From Pseudomonas sp. DG56-2 (GTDB lineage Bacteria; Pseudomonadota; Gammaproteobacteria; Pseudomonadales; Pseudomonadaceae): a stretch of 64,000 bases of DNA. Every line of letters begins with the position of its first letter. Position 1 is the first letter of the stretch. A program made the translations under genes and the position numbers. The stretch spans positions 308,501 to 372,500 of the forward strand of contig NZ_CP032311.1 of assembly GCF_004803755.1 (NCBI RefSeq), written 5' to 3'. This document shows positions 1 through 8,026 of this stretch, piece after piece. Below the pieces are notes generated by a model. The model searched no databases and was not told the DNA's origin. It saw nothing but the letters and a program-made list of their open reading frames with translations.

Positions 1-952
1 GGTCTTGCATACCAAGGTAGAGCAACTGCGGGTTCTGCTCCCACACCACACCTTGATAGAGGCCTAGCGGCCACAGGCGATTGCCGGTGTTGAGGGCCAG
101 ATCGTCCGGCAGGAACGGGAAGTGATGCTGATAGCCGGTGCAAAGAATGATCGCATCAACGCGCTTGCTGGATCCGTCGGCAAAATAGGCCATGTCGCCT
201 TCAACACGCTGCAGCTGCGGCCGTTCTTCCCAGCCCTTGGGCCACTTGTAACCCATGGGCTGGGTACGCCAGGCGCTGGTGATCGAGCGTGCGCCATACT
301 TGAAGCATTGCGAACCGATATCCTCGGCGGAATAGCTGCTACCGACAATCAGCACATCCTTGCCTTTGAATTCCAGCGCGTCGCGGAAGTCGTGGGCATG
401 CAGAATGCGTCCGGAAAACCGTTCGAAGCCGCTGAAGTCTGGCACATGCGGGGTAGAGAAATGCCCGCTGGCCACCACCACATAATCGAACACCTGCTCG
501 ATACCCTGGCCGATGGCGTAGTCGTAGGCGTTGACCGTAAAGGTACGGCTGGCTTCATCAAAGCGCACGGCCTTCACCGCCGTATTGAAACGAATATAGT
601 CGCGCACGCCGGCCTTTTTCACCCGGCCCTGAATGTAATCCCACAACACCTCACGCGGCGGATATGAAGAAATCGGCCGTCCGAAATGTTCATCAAAACT
701 GTAGTCGGCAAACTCCAGGCACTCCTTCGGCCCGTTCGACCACAGGTAGCGATACATACTGCCGTGCACCGGCTCGCCGTGCTCATCCAGCCCGGTGCGC
801 CAGGTGTAGTTCCACATCCCGCCCCAGTCGGCCTGCTTTTCGAAACAAACCACCTCGGGCATCGGAGCACCCTGGGCGTGAGCGGATTGAAAGGCACGCA
901 GCTGCGCCAGGCCGGAAGGGCCTGCGCCGATAATGGCAACACGAATAGTCAT
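1..952 (-). CDS. tmm: Trimethylamine monooxygenase-like flavoprotein, 3' part cut by window edge
   Basis: The first 317 or so codons of a flavin-containing monooxygenase are visible, starting at the ATG at 952; the C-terminal third lies outside the window. The protein has an N-terminal FAD loop (GAGPSG, residues 9-14), the FMO signature [11 protein letters not shown] and an NADPH-binding loop GSSYSAED. Stretches such as [35 protein letters not shown] and [11 protein letters not shown] match bacterial trimethylamine monooxygenase (Tmm) as I remember it, rather than generic Baeyer-Villiger enzymes. Tmm oxidises trimethylamine to trimethylamine N-oxide with NADPH and O2 in the cytoplasm. A methylated-amine substrate fits the betaine, dimethylglycine and sarcosine catabolism at the other end of the window. 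Family assignment is strong; substrate is inferred. Confidence 0.85.
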   Translation of the reverse strand, partial: MTIRVAIIGAGPSGLAQLRAFQSAHAQGAPMPEVVCFEKQADWGGMWNYTWRTGLDEHGEPVHGSMYRYLWSNGPKECLEFADYSFDEHFGRPISSYPPREVLWDYIQGRVKKAGVRDYIRFNTAVKAVRFDEASRTFTVNAYDYAIGQGIEQVFDYVVVASGHFSTPHVPDFSGFERFSGRILHAHDFRDALEFKGKDVLIVGSSYSAEDIGSQCFKYGARSITSAWRTQPMGYKWPKGWEERPQLQRVEGDMAYFADGSSKRVDAIILCTGYQHHFPFLPDDLALNTGNRLWPLGLYQGVVWEQNPQLLYLGMQD

Positions 953-1370
953 AAAAATTCCTGACAGAAAACACTGAAAAAAATCCAAAGCGTCTCCAGC
1001 CCTGAACGGTGAAACCGAGGGCAATGGAAAGCGAAAAATTCAGATGTCAGCGGGCAGGTGGAGGAACAGGGCGTTTGCGTTTATGCGCGAGCAGAATGTC
1101 GCGGGGTGGAATCGACAGGGTGTGGAAGAGTGTCGAAAGCGGAGAGCTGAGCTGCGAAACACTAGCAACAGCGATGGGCCCGCAAGACTTGCCAAACAGC
1201 GCGGCAAACGGGCCTTGGGGGCGAAAGATACGTGTGATCTCATTCATGACGGGCTGATTCTGCCTCTTCTGGTTATGGATGCCTTTTTAGCTATAACGGA
1301 TGGGACACGAGATTTCAAGGCTGGCGCCCTCGGCTTGCCTCACCTGACGATGAACGTTAGGCTTCCCGGG

Positions 1371-1609
1371 TCGCTGCAAAATCAGCGATCGGGTTTGGTC
1401 GCCCGTTCCCACAATTAGACGTTTCAGCGTCCAACTACGAATGCTGACGAGATGTTCGTCTGCACCTTCGTTTTATGGCGGCTGTGCGCGGGAGGCATTC
1501 GTGCCTGCCGGGTTTGTCTATTGTCTCGGTCGACCAACCTGCGTACAGCTGTCACCCAACTTGCTTGGTCGCGAGTGGTGCCAGTTCCACCACAATAGAG
1601 ATGTTCACA
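1371..1609 (+). promoter_or_regulatory. Hairpin-rich 5' leader of the DUF3077 ORF
   Basis: The stretch before the small ORF at 1610 contains a run of perfect short stem-loops: TCGCTG/CAGCGA (1371-1376 with 1383-1388), CGGG/CCCG (1390-1393 with 1402-1405), AGGCA-TTCG-TGCCT with a UUCG tetraloop (1493-1506), CGACCAA/TTGGTCG (1531-1537 with 1565-1571) and GTGGTG/CACCAC (1575-1580 with 1588-1593). The last ends just before the TAGAG Shine-Dalgarno sequence. I infer a structured leader, perhaps a translational control element. From 953 to 1370 I see no gene or clear element. Confidence 0.5.
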
Positions 1610-1930
1610 ATGACAAAAATAGTCCCGGATCCCCCGCAGTCCCTCTTCGGCAAAACCGCCGAATCCACCTTCGGCGCCTGCAACGCCGGCCACCCACCCC
1701 TGTTTACCGTGCGCGAAGGCATCGAAGCTGAAGACGCACTGGTCCACGTCTCGCTATTGCTCGAAGGCATCTACGACACCGCCCAGCAAGCTTGCGAGCA
1801 TATTCATGACCTACCCAAGAAAGGCCTGCTCTGGTCTACCCTGCATTCGGCGGACCTGGCGAAAGGGCTGGTGGATGCAGTGTTGGATGGGATTGATAGC
1901 GAGGGATTGAAGCGCAAAGGGCGGGGGTGA
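1610..1930 (+). CDS. DUF3077 domain-containing small protein
   Basis: A 106-residue ORF beginning MTKIVPDPPQSLFGKTAEST and containing HPPLFTVREGIEAEDALVH, which resembles the DUF3077 proteins found in many copies in Pseudomonas genomes. Function is unknown. The ATG at 1610 is chosen because TAGAG lies about ten bases upstream; a second in-frame ATG nine bases earlier sits too close to that site. No signal peptide or membrane segment is visible. The mid-region (LLLEGIYDTAQQACEH) is helical and weakly amphipathic, reminiscent of small four-helix regulators. It stands alone behind a strongly structured leader. Confidence 0.7.
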   Translation: MTKIVPDPPQSLFGKTAESTFGACNAGHPPLFTVREGIEAEDALVHVSLLLEGIYDTAQQACEHIHDLPKKGLLWSTLHSADLAKGLVDAVLDGIDSEGLKRKGRG

Positions 1931-2230
1931 GTTGAGTGAAAATGCGGGGCTGGAGTGACCGCTTGAGAGGGGCTGCTTGGCGGCCCTTCGTCTGGGGTGG
2001 GGGTTTGTTCAAGCGGATGTGCCAAGCGTCGAACCCATGGCCGAGCGCAGGCAACTGATGAGGACTGATGAGGGCGAGGCCCTGCTTGCCACGGTGCGCG
2101 AACGTCTTGCGGCCCCCCAGCGGGTGAAGGTTTTGCTGGATGACCTATAGGTTTTAAAAAAAGTGGCAGATCGGTCAGATGCTTGCCTCTGAGAGCAATT
2201 GCATCGAAATCTAATGAAATGCCAAAACGA
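1931..2230. other. Intergenic region, possible gene remnant
   Basis: No confident gene. An open stretch on the plus strand from the ATG at 2037 to the TAG at 2150 would encode 37 residues (MAERRQLMRTDEG...) and the frame stays open further upstream without an earlier good start. It could be the 3' remnant of a lost gene. It has no clear ribosome-binding site and I recognise no family. Confidence 0.3.
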
Positions 2231-2256
2231 AAAAACCCGCCAGAAGGCGGGTTTTT
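2231..2256 (-). terminator. Rho-independent terminator of tRNA-Thr
   Basis: AAAAACCCGCC and GGCGGGTTTTT form a perfect 11-bp stem with an AGAA loop. Read on the minus strand it lies about 45 bases past the 3' end of tRNA-Thr and ends in a U tract. The flanking A and T runs make it usable in both directions. Confidence 0.85.
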
Positions 2257-2299
2257 CGGGGGTTCCAGAGATTTTGAAAGCTTTCTATGGAACCTTGAA

Positions 2300-2375
<76 letters not shown>

Positions 2376-2386
2376 ACAGGGGCGTC

Positions 2387-2414
2387 ATTATAGCGATCGG
2401 TTTGCGTCTGTAAA
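2387..2414 (-). promoter_or_regulatory. Sigma-70 promoter of tRNA-Thr
   Basis: On the minus strand TTTACA (2414-2409) and a perfect TATAAT (2392-2387) are separated by 16 bases, ending 11 bases before the mature tRNA 5' end. The bases after the -10 box (GACGCCCCT) are G+C rich, like a stringently controlled discriminator. Confidence 0.8.
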
Positions 2415-2472
2415 CTACTTCTGCACGATTCTTTGAAATACTTGTTTCTAAAAGGTATTTCGGCCCGTTTTC

Positions 2473-2709
2473 CTACCAGCCACGGTGCAGTGAAGTGGCG
2501 TCTGGTTCGGCTTTGGTCGGGTCGAAAAGCATGGGTTTGTGGTCGTGGCAGCCACGCTTGTTGCAGTGCATGTAAGGCTGTGCCGGCAGGCCGTTGTCGC
2601 CCAGTACCTGCATCTTTGGCATTTCCCAGTCCGGGGTGTAGCTGGCGCTGCTGCAGCCGGTCAGGGCGAGGATGAAGGTGAGTAAGGCAAGGCTATGTAT
2701 TTTGTTCAC
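2473..2709 (-). CDS. Small predicted lipoprotein
   Basis: A 78-residue protein with an N-terminal lipoprotein signal peptide (MNKIHSLALLTFILALTGCSS) in which LTGC is the lipobox, so Cys19 would be lipidated. The mature part is about 60 residues and has two further cysteines (CNKRGC, followed by HDHKP) that could form a disulfide or bind metal. It follows a second small lipoprotein gene on the same strand with 23 bases between them, so the two may be cotranscribed. I do not recognise a characterised family. Confidence 0.7.
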   Translation of the reverse strand: MNKIHSLALLTFILALTGCSSASYTPDWEMPKMQVLGDNGLPAQPYMHCNKRGCHDHKPMLFDPTKAEPDATSLHRGW

Positions 2710-2732
2710 TGTAAATTCCGTTTTCTTCAGGT

Positions 2733-3113
2733 TTATTCTTTATTGAGGATGCGCTGGATGGTGCCGCCGCAGCTCTGGTAGCAGCTGTCGTAGTCGTTGC
2801 CGCAGCTGTAGCTTGAGCCGCTGCCGTACGGGTAGCTGGGGTAGTAGCAGCTTTTGCGGGCTTCTTTTTTGCTCTTGCCGTTCTGGCAGTGCTGGTAGCT
2901 TCTGAGGTTGGCCTGGTACAGGGCCTGGTCGCTGTTTTCCTGCAGGCGCGCCATTTGTTTGCAGTGGTTGCGTTCGGTGGCGCAGCTGTTGATGCAGTTC
3001 ATGCCCATCATGCTGGGTGGGGGCGAGTATCTATAGGTGTAACTAGGGCCGCAGCCGCCGAGCAGGGCGGCAGCCAGCAGCAGCGCAGGGCGCCACTTGG
3101 GTGAATTGCTCAC
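2733..3113 (-). CDS. Cysteine-rich predicted lipoprotein
   Basis: A 126-residue protein starting MSNSPKWRPALLLAAALLGGCGPS, with a signal peptide and lipobox LGGC (Cys21). The mature domain holds about nine cysteines in a regular pattern (MNCINSCATERNHC, HCQNG, SCYYP, SCGNDYDSCYQSCGG), suggesting several disulfides in the periplasm or outer membrane. It lies 23 bases upstream of the other small lipoprotein gene in transcription order and 18 bases after the HTH gene, so all may form one operon. Function unknown. Confidence 0.7.
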   Translation of the reverse strand: MSNSPKWRPALLLAAALLGGCGPSYTYRYSPPPSMMGMNCINSCATERNHCKQMARLQENSDQALYQANLRSYQHCQNGKSKKEARKSCYYPSYPYGSGSSYSCGNDYDSCYQSCGGTIQRILNKE

Positions 3114-3131
3114 GAGTTGCTGGTTCCTTGA

Positions 3132-3338
3132 TCATTCCTCGCTGAACTCCAGCAGATCACCTGGCTGGCAGTTCAACGCGCGACAGAGCTTCTCCAGGGT
3201 CTCGATTTTGAAACCCTTGATTTTGCCGTTTTTCAGCAACGACAGGTTCGCTTCCGTAATCCCGATAATTTCGGCCAGATCCTTGGAGCGGATCTTGTTT
3301 TTGGCCATGACCACGTCGAGGCGGATGATTATCGGCAT
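3132..3338 (-). CDS. Cro/C1-type HTH regulator (YozG-like)
   Basis: A 68-residue protein that is essentially one XRE helix-turn-helix: IRSKDLAEIIGITEANLSLL is the first half of the HTH, followed by KNGKIKGFKIETLEKLC and the usual LNCQPGDLLEF tail. The start at 3338 gives the conserved N-terminus MPIIIRLDVVMAKNK of the YozG type. It begins nine bases after the stop of the DUF2975 gene. The pairing of a DUF2975 membrane protein with this kind of small repressor is common in bacteria, and the regulator probably controls the pair. Targets are not known. Confidence 0.85.
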   Translation of the reverse strand: MPIIIRLDVVMAKNKIRSKDLAEIIGITEANLSLLKNGKIKGFKIETLEKLCRALNCQPGDLLEFSEE

Positions 3339-3347
3339 AGGGGGAAG

Positions 3348-3926
3348 CTAGACATAACAGTTGTGTTCATCGCTGATGGTTTTGGCGTCACGCATGAGGA
3401 GTGAAAAGGCGCAGAGCAATATCCCTTTCATGATCTCGTAAACCGCCACGGATGATACACCGATCGATACGCTGAAGCTTCTTTCCCCCGCAGGCAGGTC
3501 GATGGCAAATGCCAAGCCTTGGAGGGTGCCGATCACCGGCCACAGCATCGGTGTGCAGATGCACAGCAGGCCAACCCACCACAGCAGTTTGATGTTTTCT
3601 GCTGTCCAGGTTTGACCCTTGGACAAGCGCAGGAAGAACAAGCCGGTGAAGAACAACGCCAGCACCGATAGGCTGCTGGGGATCAACTCCAGGGCCAGCA
3701 CCAGGCTCAGGGCCAGGATGGAGGGTTGGTAGTCCGGTGCCAGCAGCAATGGCATTTGGTCGCCATAGCTTTGCAGGTAAGCGCTCTGCATCTGGGCCTT
3801 GTCGAAAATCCACAGCATTGCTGTGCTGCCGAATTCGACGACGGCAGTCGTCCAGGCAAGTAGAGCGGCGAATGCGCCGATCACTCGAAGACGCGAGCGC
3901 GCATAGGCCACTGTTTTACTGTTCAT
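3348..3926 (-). CDS. DUF2975 integral membrane protein
   Basis: A 192-residue protein with four likely membrane segments: LRVIGAFAALLAWTTAVVEF near residue 13, ILALSLVLALELIPSSLSVL near 70, LLWWVGLLCICTPMLWPVIG near 115, and a last one near 160. The segment LSKGQTWTAENIKLLWWVG is the DUF2975 hallmark. Function is unknown. GGAGG lies seven bases before the ATG at 3926. It is first in a probable operon with the YozG-like regulator and perhaps the two lipoproteins downstream. Confidence 0.85.
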   Translation of the reverse strand: MNSKTVAYARSRLRVIGAFAALLAWTTAVVEFGSTAMLWIFDKAQMQSAYLQSYGDQMPLLLAPDYQPSILALSLVLALELIPSSLSVLALFFTGLFFLRLSKGQTWTAENIKLLWWVGLLCICTPMLWPVIGTLQGLAFAIDLPAGERSFSVSIGVSSVAVYEIMKGILLCAFSLLMRDAKTISDEHNCYV

Positions 3927-4400
3927 GTTTTGCCTCCGTTCGATGTTGAGCGGTGGGCATTATTTTCTAGAAATTATCGTAATACAATAATTAATTGTTG
4001 TTTTAGCTGCAGTGTGACGTTTTGACTCGATCGCGGGGCAAGCTGCTCCGGTAGCAACGTATCCACACAGAGGGAAGGGATAGTCCTAAGATCTTGGGAA
4101 ATATAATTTACGAAGCTTTCGGCAACCTTTAAGGGCTTTCACCTGGATACGGTTTAAAAGGCGCGAAATTTAATTAGTAATTTTCTATCGATTTGACTTT
4201 TGCGATGCCTTGAGCTAATTTGTTGTTCATTATGTTGAACAGTAAAGCGTTTCTGCTCCCCTCCTCTCGTCTGGCTTCCTGTGAAAATCACTGGACCGGC
4301 GGTCTCTAGCGCCTCCCCCGACAAACAGCTTTTTCTTTGGTTTTGTCTGTAACCCGTCGCCGCTTGTGCGCCCGGTTTGTTTCGCCCGTGGGAGGGCATC
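3927..4400. other. Intergenic region upstream of mdtJ-like gene
   Basis: About 470 bases without a gene. A degenerate half of a REP element (TCGCGGGGCAAGCTGCTCCGG) lies near 4031-4051. The part before mdtJ contains a short GACC/GGTC hairpin near 4294-4304. I looked for the paired ACGR-loop hairpins of a guanidine-II riboswitch and did not find them. The divergent promoters must lie here but I see no strong consensus. Confidence 0.4.
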
Positions 4401-4760
4401 ATGCGTTCCTGGATCTATTTGTTTATCGCCATCATCGCTGAGGTGATTGGTACCGTTTCGATGAAATTCGCCGCTACTGCGCACCCGGTTTTGGGTCATG
4501 GCTTGATGTACGCCATGATCGGTCTGTCGTATTTCTTCCTCGCGCTGGCCGTTAAGCGCGTGCCGGTAGGTGTTGCCTACGCGCTGTGGGAAGGCATCGG
4601 CATCGTGCTTATTACCTTGGCCAGCGTTACCTGGTTGGGTGAAAGCCTGGGCTTGCTCAAGGCCGCCGGCCTGGGTGTGATGATTGCCGGTATCTTGCTG
4701 ATCAAGTCTGGTACCCGCCCAGCACCTGCCGAGCGCAACAGGGAGGCGCTGCCATGCTAA
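4401..4760 (+). CDS. mdtJ: SMR transporter, MdtJ-like subunit
   Basis: A 119-residue four-helix small multidrug resistance protein. The SMR glutamate is present in helix 1 ([13 protein letters not shown]), and [19 protein letters not shown] and IKSGTR closely match MdtJ of Escherichia coli as I recall it. MdtJ works as a heterodimer with MdtI, exporting spermidine and other cations using the proton gradient. Start chosen at 4401, with GGAGG at 4391-4395; an in-frame upstream ATG at 4377 has no such site. It overlaps the next gene by seven bases, as expected for a paired SMR system. Substrate is inferred from the family. Confidence 0.85.
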   Translation: MRSWIYLFIAIIAEVIGTVSMKFAATAHPVLGHGLMYAMIGLSYFFLALAVKRVPVGVAYALWEGIGIVLITLASVTWLGESLGLLKAAGLGVMIAGILLIKSGTRPAPAERNREALPC

Positions 4761-5083
4761 GCATGAATTGGATTCCTTTCGCTTGGCTTGGCCTGGCGAT
4801 CGTGCTCGAAGTTATCGCCAACCTGTTGCTCAAGTATTCCGATGGTTTTCGCAAGCGCGGCCTGGGGATCGTTTCGATTCTTTGTGTACTGGCGGCGTTT
4901 ACTGCGCTGGCCCAGGCTGTTCGCGATATTGAACTGTCGCTCGCTTATGCCATTTGGGGTGGCTTCGGCATTCTCGCCACCGTGGCCATGGGGTGGGCAC
5001 TTTTTGGCCAGCGTTTGGCCGGGCGAGGCTGGTTGGGCTTGCTGCTGTTGCTGGCGGGTATGAGTCTGCTGAAACTGGCCTGA
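4754..5083 (+). CDS. mdtI: SMR transporter, MdtI-like subunit
   Basis: A 109-residue four-helix SMR protein and partner of the preceding gene. Helix 1 holds the essential glutamate ([18 protein letters not shown]), and [16 protein letters not shown] and [12 protein letters not shown] match E. coli MdtI. Reading starts at the ATG at 4754 inside the end of mdtJ; an ATG at 4763 is also in frame. The 238 bases after it hold no gene but contain one perfect DnaA-box 9-mer (TTATCCACA, 5292-5300). Confidence 0.87.
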   Translation: MLSMNWIPFAWLGLAIVLEVIANLLLKYSDGFRKRGLGIVSILCVLAAFTALAQAVRDIELSLAYAIWGGFGILATVAMGWALFGQRLAGRGWLGLLLLLAGMSLLKLA

Positions 5084-5321
5084 TTTTGCTGCTTAGAGCT
5101 ATTTGCTGGAACGCTTATGCACAAGGCGCGTGCCAGCAGGGCCGCGCGTATGTCGGCTCGAGGCGCTCCTTTGGTCTTTGCGCAAATAGCTGTTTTTGCT
5201 GGCGATAAACCGCTGAGCAAAAAACGATCAATCGCTGAAAGCGTTTGGATCCAAGGTTTTTGAGGGTTTTTTCAAAAGGTTGCCCACAGACTTATCCACA
5301 GGCTGCGCACAGTTGTTGAAG

Positions 5322-6542
5322 TCAGTGGCGTTCGGCCAGCAGCATCAGATTGCGCGGCGTCAGTGGCTGGTCACAGAACACCCCCAACTGCACCCGGTAG
5401 CCTTGCTCTTGCAGGTACAGGGCGCGGTCCAATACTAGCCATATCTCGAGGGGGCGACGGAACAGATTGCGCAGCAGCTCAAGGTTACGGACCTCGGCCA
5501 GACGCTGCCAACCCAGGGCCTGCAAGCTAGTCCAGTCTGGTATGGGGTCGATGGGCAGGCCTTTGAGTGCTGCCAGCTCCTGGCAGTAGTCCGCGAACGG
5601 CTTGTGCAGCCAACTGACCGGTAATGATGGTGTCGGCAGGTACTCATCTACACCCCGCAGCTGACGCTGCAGCAGATCAAAGCCCAGGCGCCTGGCCATC
5701 GATTCGTCGCGCTGGCGGCGTACCCGCGCGCCGGCGGTGACGGTTTCACTCAGTGGCAGGCCAAGATCATCGATTGAAAGCTGCAACCCCGAGGCAATCG
5801 CGGCGCCAGACAACGGCTGGTAGTGCGCGGCCTGAATGCGGTTGTAGCAGCACGGGGCAATGGCCAGTTGTCGACAACCTTGCTGACTGGCCAGTTTGAT
5901 CAAGCGCACATGCAGGTCGCCGCAGGCATGCAGGGCCACCGCCGTATGTTCGCTGCCCAACTGGCGGCAGGTTTCCTCTGCCATCACGTCTTGCAGCAAG
6001 TGCTGGCTCGGTAGGCCATGGTGCTCGCTGAGGGCATGGCCGGCTTGTACCAGTGCAGGGTCGTATTCCAGGCAGGTCAGCTTGTGCCGCTCGGCTTGCA
6101 GTAGCCGTCGGCCAAGGTGGCCCTTGCCGGAGCACCAGTCGAGCCAGTGTTGGGGGTCGTGGGTGAACGCCAGGTGTCTGGCGAATGCCTCGATCTGCTG
6201 CCACTTGCGACCAGGCACATCCACATTCAGGCGATGGCTTGCTGAGTGCAGTTCGATGGCAGGTAGCTCGCCGACTTCGGACAACTGGTGTGCCAACTGC
6301 GCCAACTGCGGGAATGGCTGGGGTGCGGGCAAAAGCTCGGGGTGGTTGTGCGCCGCCTCTGCCTCGCTCAACGAGCGTTGCCTTAACCAGTTCGCCAAGG
6401 CTGGGTGCTCGCTTTCCCAGGGCAATTGCAGCTGGGTGAAGGGGCGGGGGCGCCAAAGCGCTTGATGCTCGCGCAGAAAGCTGTCCAGGGCCTGGAAGCG
6501 GCCAAGCATGTGCGTATCTGTTAGCGGGCGGGGCGTGGTCAT
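5322..6542 (-). CDS. METTL25/GSTCD-like SAM methyltransferase
   Basis: A 406-residue protein with a C-terminal-half methyltransferase domain of the Methyltransf_32 type. SAM motif I is WCSGKGHLGR near residue 140, the acidic ribose-binding position follows in LTCLEYDPA, and HACGDLHVRL and APCCYN form the conserved later motifs seen in METTL25, RRNAD1 and GSTCD. The N-terminal 110 residues are family-specific. The substrate is unknown; relatives are suspected to act on RNA or ribosomal protein. It stands alone downstream of the amino-acid ABC transporter, separated from it by a stem-loop. Confidence 0.75.
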   Translation of the reverse strand: MTTPRPLTDTHMLGRFQALDSFLREHQALWRPRPFTQLQLPWESEHPALANWLRQRSLSEAEAAHNHPELLPAPQPFPQLAQLAHQLSEVGELPAIELHSASHRLNVDVPGRKWQQIEAFARHLAFTHDPQHWLDWCSGKGHLGRRLLQAERHKLTCLEYDPALVQAGHALSEHHGLPSQHLLQDVMAEETCRQLGSEHTAVALHACGDLHVRLIKLASQQGCRQLAIAPCCYNRIQAAHYQPLSGAAIASGLQLSIDDLGLPLSETVTAGARVRRQRDESMARRLGFDLLQRQLRGVDEYLPTPSLPVSWLHKPFADYCQELAALKGLPIDPIPDWTSLQALGWQRLAEVRNLELLRNLFRRPLEIWLVLDRALYLQEQGYRVQLGVFCDQPLTPRNLMLLAERH

Positions 6543-6555
6543 AGGCAGTCAAGCG

Positions 6556-6579
6556 AACGGGGCTGTGATCAGCCCCGTT
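6556..6579. terminator. Stem-loop between ABC operon and methyltransferase gene
   Basis: AACGGGGCTG and CAGCCCCGTT form a perfect 10-bp stem with a TGAT loop, placed between the stop of the permease gene (6588) and the methyltransferase start (6542). There is no strong T tract on the minus strand, so it may be a weak terminator or an RNA 3'-end stabiliser. Confidence 0.55.
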
Positions 6580-6587
6580 ATACAGGT

Positions 6588-7277
6588 TTAGCGACCCTGG
6601 CAGGCGTCGACGCGCAGCCAGCGTTCAAGCACCTTGAAGCCTTGCACCAGCAGGAAGGAGATCAGCAGGTAGAACAGCCCCGCTGCGAAGAAGATCTCTA
6701 CCGGCAGGTAGGTGCGGGCGATGATGGTCCGCGCCATGCCGGTCAGTTCCAGCAGGGTTACGGTACTGGCCAGGGCACTGGCCTTGAGCATCAGGATCAC
6801 TTCGTTGCTGTACGCCGGCAGGCCGATGCGCGCGGCGCGCGGCAGCATGATGTAGAACAGCGCCTTGGCTCTGGACATGCCCAGCGCCCGCGCCGCCTCG
6901 ATTTCACCGCGCGGAATGGCCTGCAAGGCGCCGCGCAGAATCTCGGCGATGTAGGCCGCGGTGTGCAGGGTCATGGTCAGCACCGTGCACCAGAACGGGT
7001 CGCGCAAGTATGGCCAGAGGGAGCTATTGCGCACCACTTCAAACTGGGCCAGGCCGTAATACACCAGGAACAGTTGCACCAGCAGTGGCGTACCACGGAA
7101 GAAGAAGATGTAGCCGTAAGGCAGGGCGCGTACATACCAGTGCCGCGATGAGCGCGCGATACCAAGCGGAATGGCAATGATCAGGCCGGCGATAACGGCG
7201 ATTGCCACCAGCTCCAAGGTCAGTGTGGCGCCTTGGGCAAGCCGTGGCAGCCACTTGATAATGACTTCCCAGTTCAT
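6588..7277 (-). CDS. Basic amino-acid ABC transporter permease (HisM type)
   Basis: A 229-residue polar amino-acid permease beginning MNWEVIIKWLPRLAQGATLT. The EAA loop is EAARALGMSRAKALFYIMLP near residue 130, followed by ARIGLPAYSNEVI. The start at 7277 is preferred because its ATGA overlaps the stop of the other permease; the frame is open further upstream but without homology. The HisM-type subunit pairs with the HisQ-type subunit below to form the membrane channel for histidine, lysine, arginine or ornithine. Last gene in the operon. Confidence 0.88.
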   Translation of the reverse strand: MNWEVIIKWLPRLAQGATLTLELVAIAVIAGLIIAIPLGIARSSRHWYVRALPYGYIFFFRGTPLLVQLFLVYYGLAQFEVVRNSSLWPYLRDPFWCTVLTMTLHTAAYIAEILRGALQAIPRGEIEAARALGMSRAKALFYIMLPRAARIGLPAYSNEVILMLKASALASTVTLLELTGMARTIIARTYLPVEIFFAAGLFYLLISFLLVQGFKVLERWLRVDACQGR

Positions 7278-7969
7278 TGGTTGGCCCTCGCGAAGCCGCG
7301 TGCGGCGCGTTTTTCCAAGAAGTGCATGCCGGTCATTGCCAGTACGGTTAGCGCCAGGTAGATGATGGCGGCAACCATGTAGAAGGTGAATGGCTGCTTG
7401 CTCACAGTCACTGCGATTTGTGAGTGACGCATGATTTCTTCCAGGCCGATCACCGATACCAGTGCGGTGTCTTTCATCAGAATCATGAACAGGTTGCCGA
7501 GGCCGGGAAGGGCGATGCGCCACATCTGCGGCAGGATGAGTTTCGAGAAGATCCGGCCTTTGGACAGGCCCAGGGCCAGGCCCGCTTCACGATGGCCCTT
7601 GGGGATCGCCAGGATCGCACCACGGAAGACTTCGGTGGCGTAGGCACCAAAGCACAGGCCCAGGGCAATCACGCCCGCAGAGAAGGCGCTGAGCTCAAGG
7701 CCCGGAATATTCAGGGCTTCGCCAAGCTGATTCATCATGCTGACGGTGCCGAAGTAAATCAGTAACACCCAGAGCAGTTCGGGCACGCCACGCACCAGCG
7801 TGGAGTAAAAGCCACCCAGCCATTGCAGGGGTTTGTACGGTGAGGTTTTCGCCAGGGCGCCAAGCAGCCCCAGTACCAGACCCAGACACAGGGCTGACAA
7901 CGCAAGTTTAACGGTCATCAGCGTCCCGGCTAACAGGGCCGGACCGAATCCGTATAGATCAATATTCAT
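7274..7969 (-). CDS. Basic amino-acid ABC transporter permease (HisQ type)
   Basis: A 231-residue inner-membrane permease starting MNIDLYGFGPALLAGTLMTV, with about five membrane segments and the EAA motif HREAGLALGLSKGRIFSKLI near residue 130. It is the HisQ/ArtQ-type partner of the HisM-type protein, with which it overlaps by four bases. It lies 57 bases after the binding-protein gene. Which basic amino acid is preferred cannot be read from the sequence. Confidence 0.88.
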   Translation of the reverse strand: MNIDLYGFGPALLAGTLMTVKLALSALCLGLVLGLLGALAKTSPYKPLQWLGGFYSTLVRGVPELLWVLLIYFGTVSMMNQLGEALNIPGLELSAFSAGVIALGLCFGAYATEVFRGAILAIPKGHREAGLALGLSKGRIFSKLILPQMWRIALPGLGNLFMILMKDTALVSVIGLEEIMRHSQIAVTVSKQPFTFYMVAAIIYLALTVLAMTGMHFLEKRAARGFARANQ

Positions 7970-8026
7970 GGGCAGGTTTGTTCAAGGGACCGGCATCGCC
8001 GTAGGGGCGACGCCGGTCGGGGCGAA

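Noticed and set aside
2037..2150. 37-codon reading frame after the DUF3077 gene
   Set aside because: No ribosome-binding site and no recognisable family; at most a gene remnant.
4230..4400. Possible guanidine-II (mini-ykkC) riboswitch before the SMR pair
   Set aside because: The two hairpins with ACGR loops that define the motif are absent; only a short GACC/GGTC hairpin is seen.
5292..5300. DnaA box near mdtI as a replication signal
   Set aside because: It is a single site, as are those inside ETF alpha and glyA; only the cluster at 49.2-49.7 kb stands out.
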